Shown one piece after another: positions 5,533 through 12,881 of a DNA stretch of 18,450 nucleotides. The DNA comes from Actinomycetes bacterium (GTDB lineage Bacteria > Actinomycetota > Actinomycetes > Actinomycetales > Microbacteriaceae): NCBI GenBank assembly GCA_023451265.1, contig JAEYAG010000221.1, positions 1 to 18,450 on the forward strand, read 5' to 3'. The position numbers and the translations under genes are program-made. How positions within the stretch are numbered: the stretch's first letter is position 1; each line of letters opens with the position of its first letter. Below the pieces are notes generated by a model. That model had not been told where the DNA came from. It did not search any database and saw only the letters and a program-made list of their open reading frames with translations.

Positions 5533-6114
5533 CTACGGGATCTCCGCCACGAGCGTCGCCCACCGGCTCGGATGGTCGAGCGCGAGGTGCGTCTCCTCCT
5601 GCGCCGCCCAGCGCTCCCAGTGCGGTCGGTAGGTGTCGCCGTCGCGGCGCAGCGCCCGCTCGCGGCGCGAGGCGGCGGGCGACTCCAGCCAGATGCGCAC
5701 ATCGGCCAGGGCCGCGGATCCCGGGGTCAGCACCCCGGATCCCTCCACGATGAGCCCGGTGTCCGGCGCCACGGCATCCGACTCGCCCTGCCGCTGCGCC
5801 GCCCAGTCCCAGCGGCGCCACCGCGCCGTGCGTCCGGCGCGATGCGGCACGAGGATCTCGTCCCGCGCGGTGTCCGCTCCCTGCGCGAGACCGTTCCACC
5901 CGGGGTAGATGTCGTCCAGGGCCACCACGCGCAACGAGCCGCTCCAGTGCGCGGCGATCAGTGCTGCCAGAGTGGTCTTGCCCGACCCGGAGCGCCCGTC
6001 GATGAGGACGACCGGTGCGGTCGCCGACGGGGGCACCGCGCTCACCTGCGCCAGCGCGGCCGTGGCCGCGTCGCGCAGCGCCGTCGCGACCGGATCGTCA
6101 GCGCTTGAGGGCAC
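5533..6114 (-). CDS. P-loop ATP-binding protein, uridine kinase-like
   Basis: A 193-aa P-loop NTPase. Walker A is GRSGSGKTT (residues 40-48). A DDIY motif at 67-70 resembles the DDFY stretch of uridine/nucleoside kinases, and VEGSG at 123-127 resembles the second phosphate-binding strand of the same fold. The C-terminal third has Arg-rich helices (SRRERALRRDGD, RPHWERWAAQEE) like a kinase lid. The substrate cannot be told from the sequence. No ATG is available near the N-terminus. I choose GTG 6114, which gives a 17-nt overlap with the upstream GerW-like gene, but no clear ribosome site precedes it, so the start is uncertain. Coupled translation from the upstream gene is likely. Confidence 0.76.
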   Translation of the reverse strand: MPSSADDPVATALRDAATAALAQVSAVPPSATAPVVLIDGRSGSGKTTLAALIAAHWSGSLRVVALDDIYPGWNGLAQGADTARDEILVPHRAGRTARWRRWDWAAQRQGESDAVAPDTGLIVEGSGVLTPGSAALADVRIWLESPAASRRERALRRDGDTYRPHWERWAAQEETHLALDHPSRWATLVAEIP

Positions 6115-6418
6115 GGATGACGCGGCTGAGCGCGCGGCCGGCGACCCACACGAACGGGATCCCCACGGCCACCAGCGACACCAGGTTCGGCTCGAAGCGC
6201 AGGTCGTCGCACTTGCGGATGTAGGCGCCGAGGGGCACGGCGAATCCGCCACCACCGCCGCCGCTGCCGCGGTCCTCGTCCTCACCGGCGCCGAAGCCCG
6301 ACCAGGAGAGGGCGACGGGAACCAGTCGGATGCCGTCGACGTCCTGCTGTTCGCCGTAGACGCTGTTGACGCCGAGGGACGCGGTCTGCTTGCCGAGTTC
6401 GAGTGCGAGGTTGGGCAT
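6098..6418 (-). CDS. GerW/YtfJ-like family protein with glycine tract and membrane anchor
   Basis: A 106-aa protein resembling the GerW (sporulation protein YtfJ) family. It has a 'VYGEQQDVDGIRLVPVA' strand region, a Gly/acid linker (GAGEDEDRGSGGGGGG, about residues 43-58), then AVPLGAYIRKCDDLRFEP. Unlike the short core family, it ends in a hydrophobic stretch at 79-97 and a basic tail (RALSRVIRALKR), suggesting a C-terminal membrane anchor. In Bacillus the family is linked to spore germination, but Microbacteriaceae do not make endospores, so another role must apply. ATG 6418 sits 6 nt after TACGGT, so it may be leaderless; the intervening GGAGGC is too close for a normal ribosome site. The gene overlaps the downstream kinase-like gene. 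Confidence 0.72.
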   Translation of the reverse strand: MPNLALELGKQTASLGVNSVYGEQQDVDGIRLVPVALSWSGFGAGEDEDRGSGGGGGGFAVPLGAYIRKCDDLRFEPNLVSLVAVGIPFVWVAGRALSRVIRALKR

Positions 6419-6424
6419 GCCTCC

Positions 6425-6430
6425 ACCGTA
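6425..6430 (-). promoter_or_regulatory. -10 element for the GerW-like gene (leaderless type)
   Basis: TACGGT on the minus strand is followed by six bases (GGAGGC) and ATG 6418. The spacing fits transcription starting at the initiator codon. Confidence 0.5.
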
Positions 6431-6472
6431 GTCCGCCGCGTCGCCGCCGGATAGGCGGGGGCGGCGGCCGAC

Positions 6473-7732
6473 TCACTCGGTGTGCGGCAGGCGCGGGTTG
6501 GCGGGAAGCGCGTTCACATCGCGCCGCGGGCCGAGGACACTGGCCCGGGTGACCGCTCCCCCGCCGAAGCGCTCGCGGGCATCGTCGAGCGCCGCATCCA
6601 CGCGTCGCCACTCGGCGTCGTCATCCCAGAGCGGCATGAGCCCGCCGCCGGCGTGCTGCAGCTTCTCCGCACGAACGCCGATGAGGCGCACGGGCTGCGT
6701 GAGCTGCAGCCCCTCGAACAGGCCGATCGCGACGTCGCCGATGCGCTGCCCGACGTCGGTCGGCTCGGGAAGGCTCGAGGCGCGGCTCAGCGTCGTGAAG
6801 TCCGCGTACCGCAGCTTCAGCGCGATCGTTCGGGCCCGGAACCCGCCGTCCCGCAGCCGCGCGGCGACGCGGTCGGACAGTCGCCGCAGTTCGCTGCGGA
6901 GCACCGCCGGGTCGGCGATGTCGTGCAGGAAGGTCTCCTCGTGGCCGATGCTCTTCTCGACCCGGTCGGTCTCCACGCTGCGCGGATCCACGCCGTGCGC
7001 CAGCTGCCACACCCGCTCACCGCCGGCGGAGCCGAGGGCGCGCTCGATGACGCTGCGAGGCGAGGCGAGGATGTCGGCGACGAGACGGATGCCGCGGTTC
7101 TCCAGCGACTCCGCCGCTTTCGGCCCGACGCCCCACAGGGCGGATACCGGCAGCGCGGCCAGGAACGAGGCCGTGTCGGGCTCGCTGACGATCAGCATCC
7201 CGTCGGGCTTGGCGCGGGTGGAGGCGATCTTCGCGACGTGCTTGGTGGCGGCGACGCCGACGCTGCAGACGAGCCCGGTCTCTGCCTTGACTCTCGCCCG
7301 CAGCATCCGCGCGATCTGTCCCGGCGTCCCCCAGAGCCGGCGCGCGCCGGAGACATCGAGGAAGGCTTCGTCGATCGACAGCGGCTCGACGAGCGGCGTG
7401 ATGTCGTGGAAGATGCCCATCACCTGCCGGGAGAGGGCCGCGTAGCGCTCGAAGTGCGGCACGACGACCGTGGCGTGCGGGCACAGCCGCAGCGCGACCT
7501 GGACGGACATCGCCGAACGCACCCCGTAGCGGCGCGCCTCGTACGAGGCGCTGGAGACGACGCCGCGCCCCTCCATGCCGCCGACGATGACGGGCTTGCC
7601 GGCGAGGCTCGGATCGTCGAGCACCTCGACCGACGCGTAGAACGCATCCATGTCGACGTGCAGGATGCGGGTGCCGGTGTCGTCGGCATCGTCGGGCGAG
7701 ACCATCCGCCCGCTGCCGTCTCCTCGCCCCAT
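6473..7732 (-). CDS. dinB: DNA polymerase IV (Y-family translesion polymerase)
   Basis: Copies past damaged template bases with low fidelity. The 419-aa product has the palm signature HVDMDAFYASVE with metal ligand Asp27 and the steric-gate position at Tyr32. The second catalytic pair, Asp121-Glu122, lies in LSIDEAFLDVSG. The thumb and helix-hairpin-helix region ('LWGVGPKAAESLENRGI') is followed by the little-finger domain from about residue 265 to 385. The C-terminal tail (LGPRRDVNALPANPRLPHTE) lacks an obvious QLxLF-type clamp-binding motif. The start at 7732 has a GGGGAGG ribosome site; an in-frame ATG at 7705 is the alternative. It lies 58 nt downstream of gatB on the same strand. No LexA-type operator was recognised. 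Confidence 0.94.
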   Translation of the reverse strand: MGRGDGSGRMVSPDDADDTGTRILHVDMDAFYASVEVLDDPSLAGKPVIVGGMEGRGVVSSASYEARRYGVRSAMSVQVALRLCPHATVVVPHFERYAALSRQVMGIFHDITPLVEPLSIDEAFLDVSGARRLWGTPGQIARMLRARVKAETGLVCSVGVAATKHVAKIASTRAKPDGMLIVSEPDTASFLAALPVSALWGVGPKAAESLENRGIRLVADILASPRSVIERALGSAGGERVWQLAHGVDPRSVETDRVEKSIGHEETFLHDIADPAVLRSELRRLSDRVAARLRDGGFRARTIALKLRYADFTTLSRASSLPEPTDVGQRIGDVAIGLFEGLQLTQPVRLIGVRAEKLQHAGGGLMPLWDDDAEWRRVDAALDDARERFGGGAVTRASVLGPRRDVNALPANPRLPHTE

Positions 7733-7760
7733 GCCTCCATCCTCCCCCGACCCGCCGACA

Positions 7761-7790
7761 CCGGCGCGCCTCTCGCGGGGAGCGAGCCGG
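7761..7790 (-). other. Hairpin between gatB and dinB
   Basis: Directly after the gatB stop, CTCGC/GCGAG arms (7772-7776 and 7782-7786) enclose a 5-nt loop, with an outer CCGG/CCGG pairing at 7761-7764 and 7787-7790. It may slow or partly end transcription after gatCAB. There is no U-tract and the stem is short. Confidence 0.3.
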
Positions 7791-9305
7791 TCAGCCGGCG
7801 GCGCGCTCGAGGACGAGTTCGCGGACGCGGGCGGCGTCGGCCTGGCCGCGCATCGCCTTCATGACCGCGCCGATGACGGCGCCGGCGGCCTGCACCTTGC
7901 CGTCGCGGATCTTCGCCAGCACATCGGGCTGGGCCGCGAGGGCCTCGTCGATCGCGGCGATGAGCGCCCCGTCGTCGGAGACGACCGCGAGTCCACGGGC
8001 GTCGACGACCTCCTGCGGCGTGCCCTCGCCGGCGATGACGCCCTCGAGCACCTGGCGCGCGAGCTTGTCGGTGAGCGTCCCCGCGTCGACGAGCTGCTGC
8101 AAGGCGGCGACGGATGCCGGCGCGACGAGCGAACTCGCCTCGACGCCCTCCGCGTTCGCGACGCGAGTGATCTCACCCGTCCACCACTTGCGGGCGGCGG
8201 CGGGCGACGCGCCGGCGGCGACCGTCGCCTCGATCTCGGCGAGGAGTCCGCCGTTGACGACGTCCTGGAACTCCAGGTCGGTGAAACCCCAGTCCGCCTT
8301 CAGCCGGCGCCGGCGCACGGCCGGCGGCTCGGGCAGCGCGGCCCGCAGGCTCTCGATGAGCTCGGCCGACGGCGCGACCGGCAGCAGGTCGGGCTCGGGG
8401 AAGTAGCGGTAATCGTCGGCATCCGACTTCGGCCGACCCGGCGACGTCGTCCCGGTGTCCTCATGCCAGTGCCGGGTCTCCTGCGTGATGGTGCCGCCGT
8501 CGGCGAGGATCGCGGCCTGCCGCTGGATCTCGTACCGCACCGCCCGCTCGACCGATCGCATCGAGTTGACGTTCTTGGTCTCGGTGCGGGTGCCGAGCTT
8601 CTCCTGGCCACGCGGCCGCAACGACACGTTGGCGTCGCAGCGCAGGTTGCCGCGCTCCATGCGCGCCTCGGAGATGCCGAGTCCGATGACAATGTCGCGG
8701 ATCGCCCGCGCGTACGCGGCCGCCAGCTCCGGAGCGCGGTGCTCGGCGCCGAAGATCGGCTTCGTGACGATCTCGACGAGCGGCACGCCGGCGCGGTTGT
8801 AGTCGACGAGCGAGTACTCGGCGCCCTGGATGCGGCCGGTGGCGCCGCCGACGTGCGTCAGCTTGCCGGCATCCTCCTCCATGTGCGCACGCTCGATCGG
8901 CACCTCGAAGATCGTGCCGTCGGCGAGCTCCACCTGGACCTGACCCTCGAACGCGATCGGCTCGTCGTACTGGCTGATCTGGTAGTTCTTGCCGAGGTCG
9001 GGGTAGAAGTAGTTCTTCCGCGCAAAGCGGCTCGACGGCGCGATCGAGCAGCCGAGCGCGAGGCCCAGCGAGATCGAGTAGCGCACGGCCGTCTCGTTGA
9101 CGACCGGCAGCGAGCCCGGAAGGCCCATGTCGACGGGGGCGACGAGCGTGTTCGGCGCGGCGCCGTGGTTGCGCTCATTCGCGGGGTTGCCCGCGGGCGA
9201 GAACATCTTGGTCTCGGTGTTGAGCTCGACGTGCACCTCGAAGCCGAGGACCGGCTCGAACAGCTCGAGGGCCTTGTCGAAGTCCATCAGTGCGGCCTTG
9301 GCCAT
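7791..9305 (-). CDS. gatB: Asp-tRNA(Asn)/Glu-tRNA(Gln) amidotransferase subunit B
   Basis: Subunit that binds the mischarged tRNA and activates its Asp or Glu side chain with ATP before ammonia from GatA is added. The 504-aa product has the GatB/E signatures: GFEVHVELNTETKMFS (21-36), RKNYFYPDLGKNYQISQYD (96-114), HMEEDAGKLTH (141-151), RCDANVSLRPRG, and DYRYFPEPDL near 299-308. The C-terminal YqeY-like tRNA-binding tail runs from about residue 355. A longer frame from 9356 exists. ATG 9305 is preferred because it shares one base with the gatA stop (TGATG), has GGGAGGGAA upstream, and gives the family-typical N-terminus. Last gene of gatCAB. Confidence 0.96.
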   Translation of the reverse strand: MAKAALMDFDKALELFEPVLGFEVHVELNTETKMFSPAGNPANERNHGAAPNTLVAPVDMGLPGSLPVVNETAVRYSISLGLALGCSIAPSSRFARKNYFYPDLGKNYQISQYDEPIAFEGQVQVELADGTIFEVPIERAHMEEDAGKLTHVGGATGRIQGAEYSLVDYNRAGVPLVEIVTKPIFGAEHRAPELAAAYARAIRDIVIGLGISEARMERGNLRCDANVSLRPRGQEKLGTRTETKNVNSMRSVERAVRYEIQRQAAILADGGTITQETRHWHEDTGTTSPGRPKSDADDYRYFPEPDLLPVAPSAELIESLRAALPEPPAVRRRRLKADWGFTDLEFQDVVNGGLLAEIEATVAAGASPAAARKWWTGEITRVANAEGVEASSLVAPASVAALQQLVDAGTLTDKLARQVLEGVIAGEGTPQEVVDARGLAVVSDDGALIAAIDEALAAQPDVLAKIRDGKVQAAGAVIGAVMKAMRGQADAARVRELVLERAAG

Positions 9306-10816
9306 CAGCGGTTCCCTCCCAGGGCAGGTGCGCGGTCCAGCAGCGGACCGCCCCACGAGTCGATGAGCAGCGCCTCGAGCGCGGCGCCCACGCGGTACAG
9401 CCGTGCGTCCTCCCGGGCCGGGGCGACGAATTGGATGCCGACGGGCAGCCCGTCCTCCGCGGCGAGGCCCGACGGGATCGAGATCCCCGGGACCCCGGCG
9501 AGGTTCACCGGGATCGTCGTCACGTCATTGAGGTACATCTGGATCGGGTCGTCGATCTTCTCCCCCAGCCGGAACGCGGTCGTGGGAGCGGACGGCGTCG
9601 CGATGACGTCCACCTGCGCGAACGCCTCGTCGAAGTCGCGCTGGATGAGCGTGCGGACCTTCTGAGCGCTGCCGTAATAGGCGTCGTAGTACCCGGCCGA
9701 CAGCGCGTAGGTGCCGAGGATGATGCGGCGCTTCACCTCGTCGCCGAAGCCGACGTCGCGCGAGCGCGCCATGACGTCCTCGACGGTGCCGCCGGGCACG
9801 TCGACACGCAAGCCGAAGCGCACCGAGTCGAACTTCGCGAGGTTGCTCGACGCCTCGGCGGGGAGGATCAGGTAGTACGCCGCGACGCCGTACTCGAAGT
9901 GCGGTGCGCTGATCTCGACGATCTCGGCACCCTGGGCTTCGAGGAGGGCGAGCGACTCACGGAAGGATGCCGCGACCCCGTCCTGGAAGCCCGAGTCGGG
10001 CAGTTCGCGGATGACCCCGACCTTGAGGCCCTTCAGCACCTCGCCGGTCGCGCCCTCGCGGGCGGCGGCGGCGAACGACGGCCACGCGTCGGCGAGAGAG
10101 GTCGCATCGTGCGGGTCGTGGCCGGCGATGACGTCGTGCAGCAGCGCCGAGTCGAGCACGGTGCGCGACACCGGGCCGACCTGGTCGAGCGACGACGCCA
10201 GCGCGATCGCGCCGTAGCGGCTGACGCCGCCGTAGGTCGGCTTCACGCCGACCGTTCCGGTGACGTGGGCGGGCTGGCGGATCGACCCGCCGGTGTCCGA
10301 CCCGAGCGCGATGGGCGCCTCGAACGCGGCGACGGCCGCGGCGGATCCGCCGCCCGACCCGCCGGGAATGCGGTCGAGGTTCCACGGGTTGCGGGTCGGG
10401 CCGTACGCGGAGTGCTCCGTCGAGGACCCCATGGCGAACTCGTCCATGTTGGTCTTGCCGAGCGGCACGAGGCCGGCGGCGCGCGAGCGCGCGACGACGG
10501 TGGCGTCGTAGGGCGACATGAAGCCTTCGAGGATCTTCGACCCGCTCGTGGAGGGCATGTCGGTCGTGACCAGCACGTCCTTGATCGCGAGCGGGACCCC
10601 CGCGAGCTCGCCGAGCGACTCGCCGGCGGCGCGGCGCCGGTCGATGTCGGCGGCGACGTCGAGCGCGTGGTCGCTGACGTGCAGGTAGGCGTGCACGTCG
10701 CCGTCGACGGCGGCGATGCGGTCGAGGTGGGCCTGCGTCGCCTCGACGCTGGACACCTCGCCGGCGGCGAGCTTCGTCGCGAGGTCGGCGGCGCTCAGGC
10801 GCGTGAGATCGGTCAC
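9305..10816 (-). CDS. gatA: Asp-tRNA(Asn)/Glu-tRNA(Gln) amidotransferase subunit A
   Basis: Glutaminase subunit of the amidosome; it releases ammonia from glutamine through an amidase-type Ser-cisSer-Lys triad. The 503-aa product places these at Lys79 (PLAIKD), Ser154 (PGGSGGGSAA) and Ser178 (SDTGGSIRQPA), the same numbers I recall for Staphylococcus GatA. The amidase signature spans about residues 150-182. The C-terminal part carries the family stretch VNLAGVPGISIPSG and GLPVGIQFVAP. The start codon is GTG (10816), overlapping the gatC stop as GTGA, with GGGGAGGAG just upstream inside gatC. The stop shares a base with the gatB start. Both junctions indicate translational coupling. Confidence 0.97.
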   Translation of the reverse strand: MTDLTRLSAADLATKLAAGEVSSVEATQAHLDRIAAVDGDVHAYLHVSDHALDVAADIDRRRAAGESLGELAGVPLAIKDVLVTTDMPSTSGSKILEGFMSPYDATVVARSRAAGLVPLGKTNMDEFAMGSSTEHSAYGPTRNPWNLDRIPGGSGGGSAAAVAAFEAPIALGSDTGGSIRQPAHVTGTVGVKPTYGGVSRYGAIALASSLDQVGPVSRTVLDSALLHDVIAGHDPHDATSLADAWPSFAAAAREGATGEVLKGLKVGVIRELPDSGFQDGVAASFRESLALLEAQGAEIVEISAPHFEYGVAAYYLILPAEASSNLAKFDSVRFGLRVDVPGGTVEDVMARSRDVGFGDEVKRRIILGTYALSAGYYDAYYGSAQKVRTLIQRDFDEAFAQVDVIATPSAPTTAFRLGEKIDDPIQMYLNDVTTIPVNLAGVPGISIPSGLAAEDGLPVGIQFVAPAREDARLYRVGAALEALLIDSWGGPLLDRAPALGGNR

Positions 10817-11112
10817 TGCTCCTCCCCGAGGATCGCGGTCACCCGGAAGCGATTGTCCGCGGCATCCGGAGCGTTCTGCAGCACCTGCTCTACGGTCAGC
10901 ATGTCGCCGACGACGTCGGGACGGAAGACGTTCTCCAGCGGAATCGGGTGGCTCGTCGCGGGCACGGCGGGGGTCGCGACCTCCGACACTTTCGCGATGT
11001 TGTCGACGATGACGGAGAGCTGCCCGGTCAGGCGCTGCACCTCGTCGTCGTCGAGCTGAATCCGGGCCAGCACGCCGAGATGGCGCACGAGTTCAGGGGT
11101 GATTTCAGACAC
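10813..11112 (-). CDS. gatC: Asp-tRNA(Asn)/Glu-tRNA(Gln) amidotransferase subunit C
   Basis: Small clamp subunit that wraps around GatA and stabilises its contact with GatB. The 99-aa product begins MSEITPELVRHLGVLARIQL and contains the typical QLSVIVDNIAKVSEVATPAVPATSHPIPLENVFRPD stretch, here cut into recognisable parts (helical N-terminus, then the extended region that threads between subunits). The length is normal. The start is GTG at 11112, placed 6 nt after TAGAAT with no Shine-Dalgarno sequence, which suggests a leaderless message. It is first in gatCAB and overlaps gatA by 4 nt. It is divergent from the acyl-CoA ligase gene across 62 bp. Confidence 0.95.
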   Translation of the reverse strand: MSEITPELVRHLGVLARIQLDDDEVQRLTGQLSVIVDNIAKVSEVATPAVPATSHPIPLENVFRPDVVGDMLTVEQVLQNAPDAADNRFRVTAILGEEQ

Positions 11113-11118
11113 CCGTCG

Positions 11119-11124
11119 ATTCTA
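11119..11124 (-). promoter_or_regulatory. -10 element for gatCAB (leaderless type)
   Basis: TAGAAT, close to consensus, is followed by CGACGG and the GTG start at 11112 on the minus strand. It is the best -10 match in the window. No clear -35 was seen. Confidence 0.6.
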
Positions 11125-11162
11125 GACGGGCGCGGTCGGGACTCCGCGGCGGCGATGCGCCC

Positions 11163-11168
11163 TAGGCT
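11163..11168 (+). promoter_or_regulatory. -10 element for the acyl-CoA ligase gene (leaderless type)
   Basis: TAGGCT is followed by GAGCGC and the GTG start at 11175, with no Shine-Dalgarno sequence in between. It lies 38 bp from the divergent gatC -10. Confidence 0.55.
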
Positions 11169-11174
11169 GAGCGC

Positions 11175-12881
11175 GTGACGACGTACGACCCGCCTCGCCC
11201 CTGGATCGCCAGCTACGCGGAAGGCGTCCCCGCCGATCTCGATCCTGTGTCCGGTTCGCTGCTGGACATCGTCGCGGCCTCGGCCCGCGACTACCCCGAC
11301 GCCCCTGCCCTGCAGTTCTTCGGGCGTGAGACGACGTATCGCCAGTTGACGGATGCCGTCGAGCACGCCGCGGCGGGACTGCGCGCCCTCGGCGTGGGCA
11401 AAGGCGACACCGTCGCGATCGTCCTCCCCAACTGCCCCCAGCACATCGTCGCGTTCTACGCGATCCTGCGGCTCGGCGCCATCGCCGTCGAGCACAACCC
11501 GCTCTACACGCCGCGGGAGCTGCGCAAGCAGTTCGAGGACCACGGCGCGAAGACGGCGATCGTGTGGAGCAAGGTCGTCGCCACCGTGCAGGAGTTCCCC
11601 GCCGATCTCGCCGTGACGAACCTGATCTCGGTCGACGTCACGAGGGCGATGCCGTTCTCGCTCCGCGTCGCGCTCCGGCTTCCCGTCGCGAAGGCTCGTG
11701 AGTCGCGGGATGCCCTGACGACGCGCACGAGCGGTGCTATCGCGTGGGAGAAGCTGCTGCAGGCGCCGGCGCTGCCGGCATCCTTCCCGGGACCGGCGAC
11801 CGACGACATCGCGATCATCCAGTACACGAGCGGCACGACCGGCACTCCCAAGGGCGCCGTGCTGACGCACCGCAACCTGCTGTCCAACGCCCGGCAGGCC
11901 CAGGCGTGGGTGCCGCAGATCCAGCGCGGCAAGGGATGCGTCGTCTATGCCGTGCTGCCGATGTTCCACGCGTACGGGCTCACACTCTGCCTCACGTTCG
12001 CGATGTCGATGGGGGCGCGGCTGGTGCTGTTCCCCCGGTTCGAACCCGCCATGGTGCTCGAGGTCACGAAGAAGCACCCGGCGACCTTCCTGCCGCTCGT
12101 CCCGCCCATCGCCGACCGGCTGCTGAAGGCGGCCCAGGCCGAGGGCGTCTCGCTCGCCGGCACCGAGGTCGCGATCTCCGGCGCGATGGCGCTGCCCCAC
12201 GAACTGGTCGTGCCCTTCGAGAAGGCGACCGGCGGCTACCTCGTCGAGGGCTATGGCCTGTCGGAGTGCTCCCCCGTGCTCATGGCGAACCCCGTCGCCG
12301 AGCACCGCAAGCCCGGCACCGTGGGCCTGCCGCTGCCGGGCACGGAGTGCCGCGTCGTCGACCCCGACGACCCCACGCGGGACGTCCCGGCGGGTGAGCG
12401 TGGCGAACTCGTCGTGCGCGGACCGCAGGTCTTTCAGGGCTACTACGGCAAGCCGGAGGCGACGCAGGAGGTCCTCGTCGGCGGCTGGTTCCGCACCGGC
12501 GACATCGTGCAGATCGACGAGGACGGCTTCGTCCGCATCGTCGACCGCATCAAGGAGCTCATCATCACCGGCGGGTTCAACGTCGCCCCGACCGAGGTGG
12601 AGAACGCGCTGCGCCAGCACCCGGACGTCGTCGACGCCGCCGTGGTGGGGTTGCCGAGCGAGCACTCCGGCGAGGAGGTGGTCGCGGCCATCGTGGTGGC
12701 CTCCGAGGCGAAGGATGCCGACGTCGAGGCGATCCGGGAGTACGCGCGCAGCATCCTCACGCCGTACAAGGTGCCGCGGCGACTGTTCATCGTCGACGAG
12801 TTGCCGACCTCGCTGATCGGCAAGGTGCTGCGTCGTCAGGTGCGCGAGTCGCTGCTTCGGCTCACCCAGCCGCCGGAGTGA
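11175..12881 (+). CDS. fadD: Long-chain fatty acid-CoA ligase (AMP-binding, FadD-like)
   Basis: Activates a fatty acid with ATP to acyl-AMP and transfers it to CoA; chain length cannot be fixed from sequence. The 568-aa product has the phosphate-binding loop YTSGTTGTPKG (217-227), the adenine-binding GYGLSE (359-364), the TGD motif (441-443), the hinge VDRIKELI, and the conserved C-terminal Lys550 in SLIGKVLRR. The N-terminal domain runs to about residue 455 and the mobile C-terminal domain follows. No membrane segment is evident. The start is GTG at 11175, supported by TAGGCT 6 nt upstream. The gene sits between ligA and gatC in an otherwise conserved order, and its stop touches the ligA stop with no spacer. 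Confidence 0.92.
   Translation: MTTYDPPRPWIASYAEGVPADLDPVSGSLLDIVAASARDYPDAPALQFFGRETTYRQLTDAVEHAAAGLRALGVGKGDTVAIVLPNCPQHIVAFYAILRLGAIAVEHNPLYTPRELRKQFEDHGAKTAIVWSKVVATVQEFPADLAVTNLISVDVTRAMPFSLRVALRLPVAKARESRDALTTRTSGAIAWEKLLQAPALPASFPGPATDDIAIIQYTSGTTGTPKGAVLTHRNLLSNARQAQAWVPQIQRGKGCVVYAVLPMFHAYGLTLCLTFAMSMGARLVLFPRFEPAMVLEVTKKHPATFLPLVPPIADRLLKAAQAEGVSLAGTEVAISGAMALPHELVVPFEKATGGYLVEGYGLSECSPVLMANPVAEHRKPGTVGLPLPGTECRVVDPDDPTRDVPAGERGELVVRGPQVFQGYYGKPEATQEVLVGGWFRTGDIVQIDEDGFVRIVDRIKELIITGGFNVAPTEVENALRQHPDVVDAAVVGLPSEHSGEEVVAAIVVASEAKDADVEAIREYARSILTPYKVPRRLFIVDELPTSLIGKVLRRQVRESLLRLTQPPE

Noticed and set aside
5533..6426. Longer reading of the kinase-like gene starting at an ATG near 6426
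   Set aside because: The extra N-terminus is a Ser/Arg/Ala-rich out-of-frame shadow of the GerW-like gene. A GTG at 6114 gives a normal-sized P-loop protein.
7650..9665. Plus-strand open frame of 671 codons opposite dinB, gatB and gatA
   Set aside because: Antisense to three well-supported genes, with repetitive basic/acidic composition typical of a reverse frame of GC-rich coding DNA.
9290..11059. Plus-strand open frame opposite gatA and gatC
   Set aside because: Same reason: antisense to genes with complete catalytic motifs, and no ribosome site or family signature.
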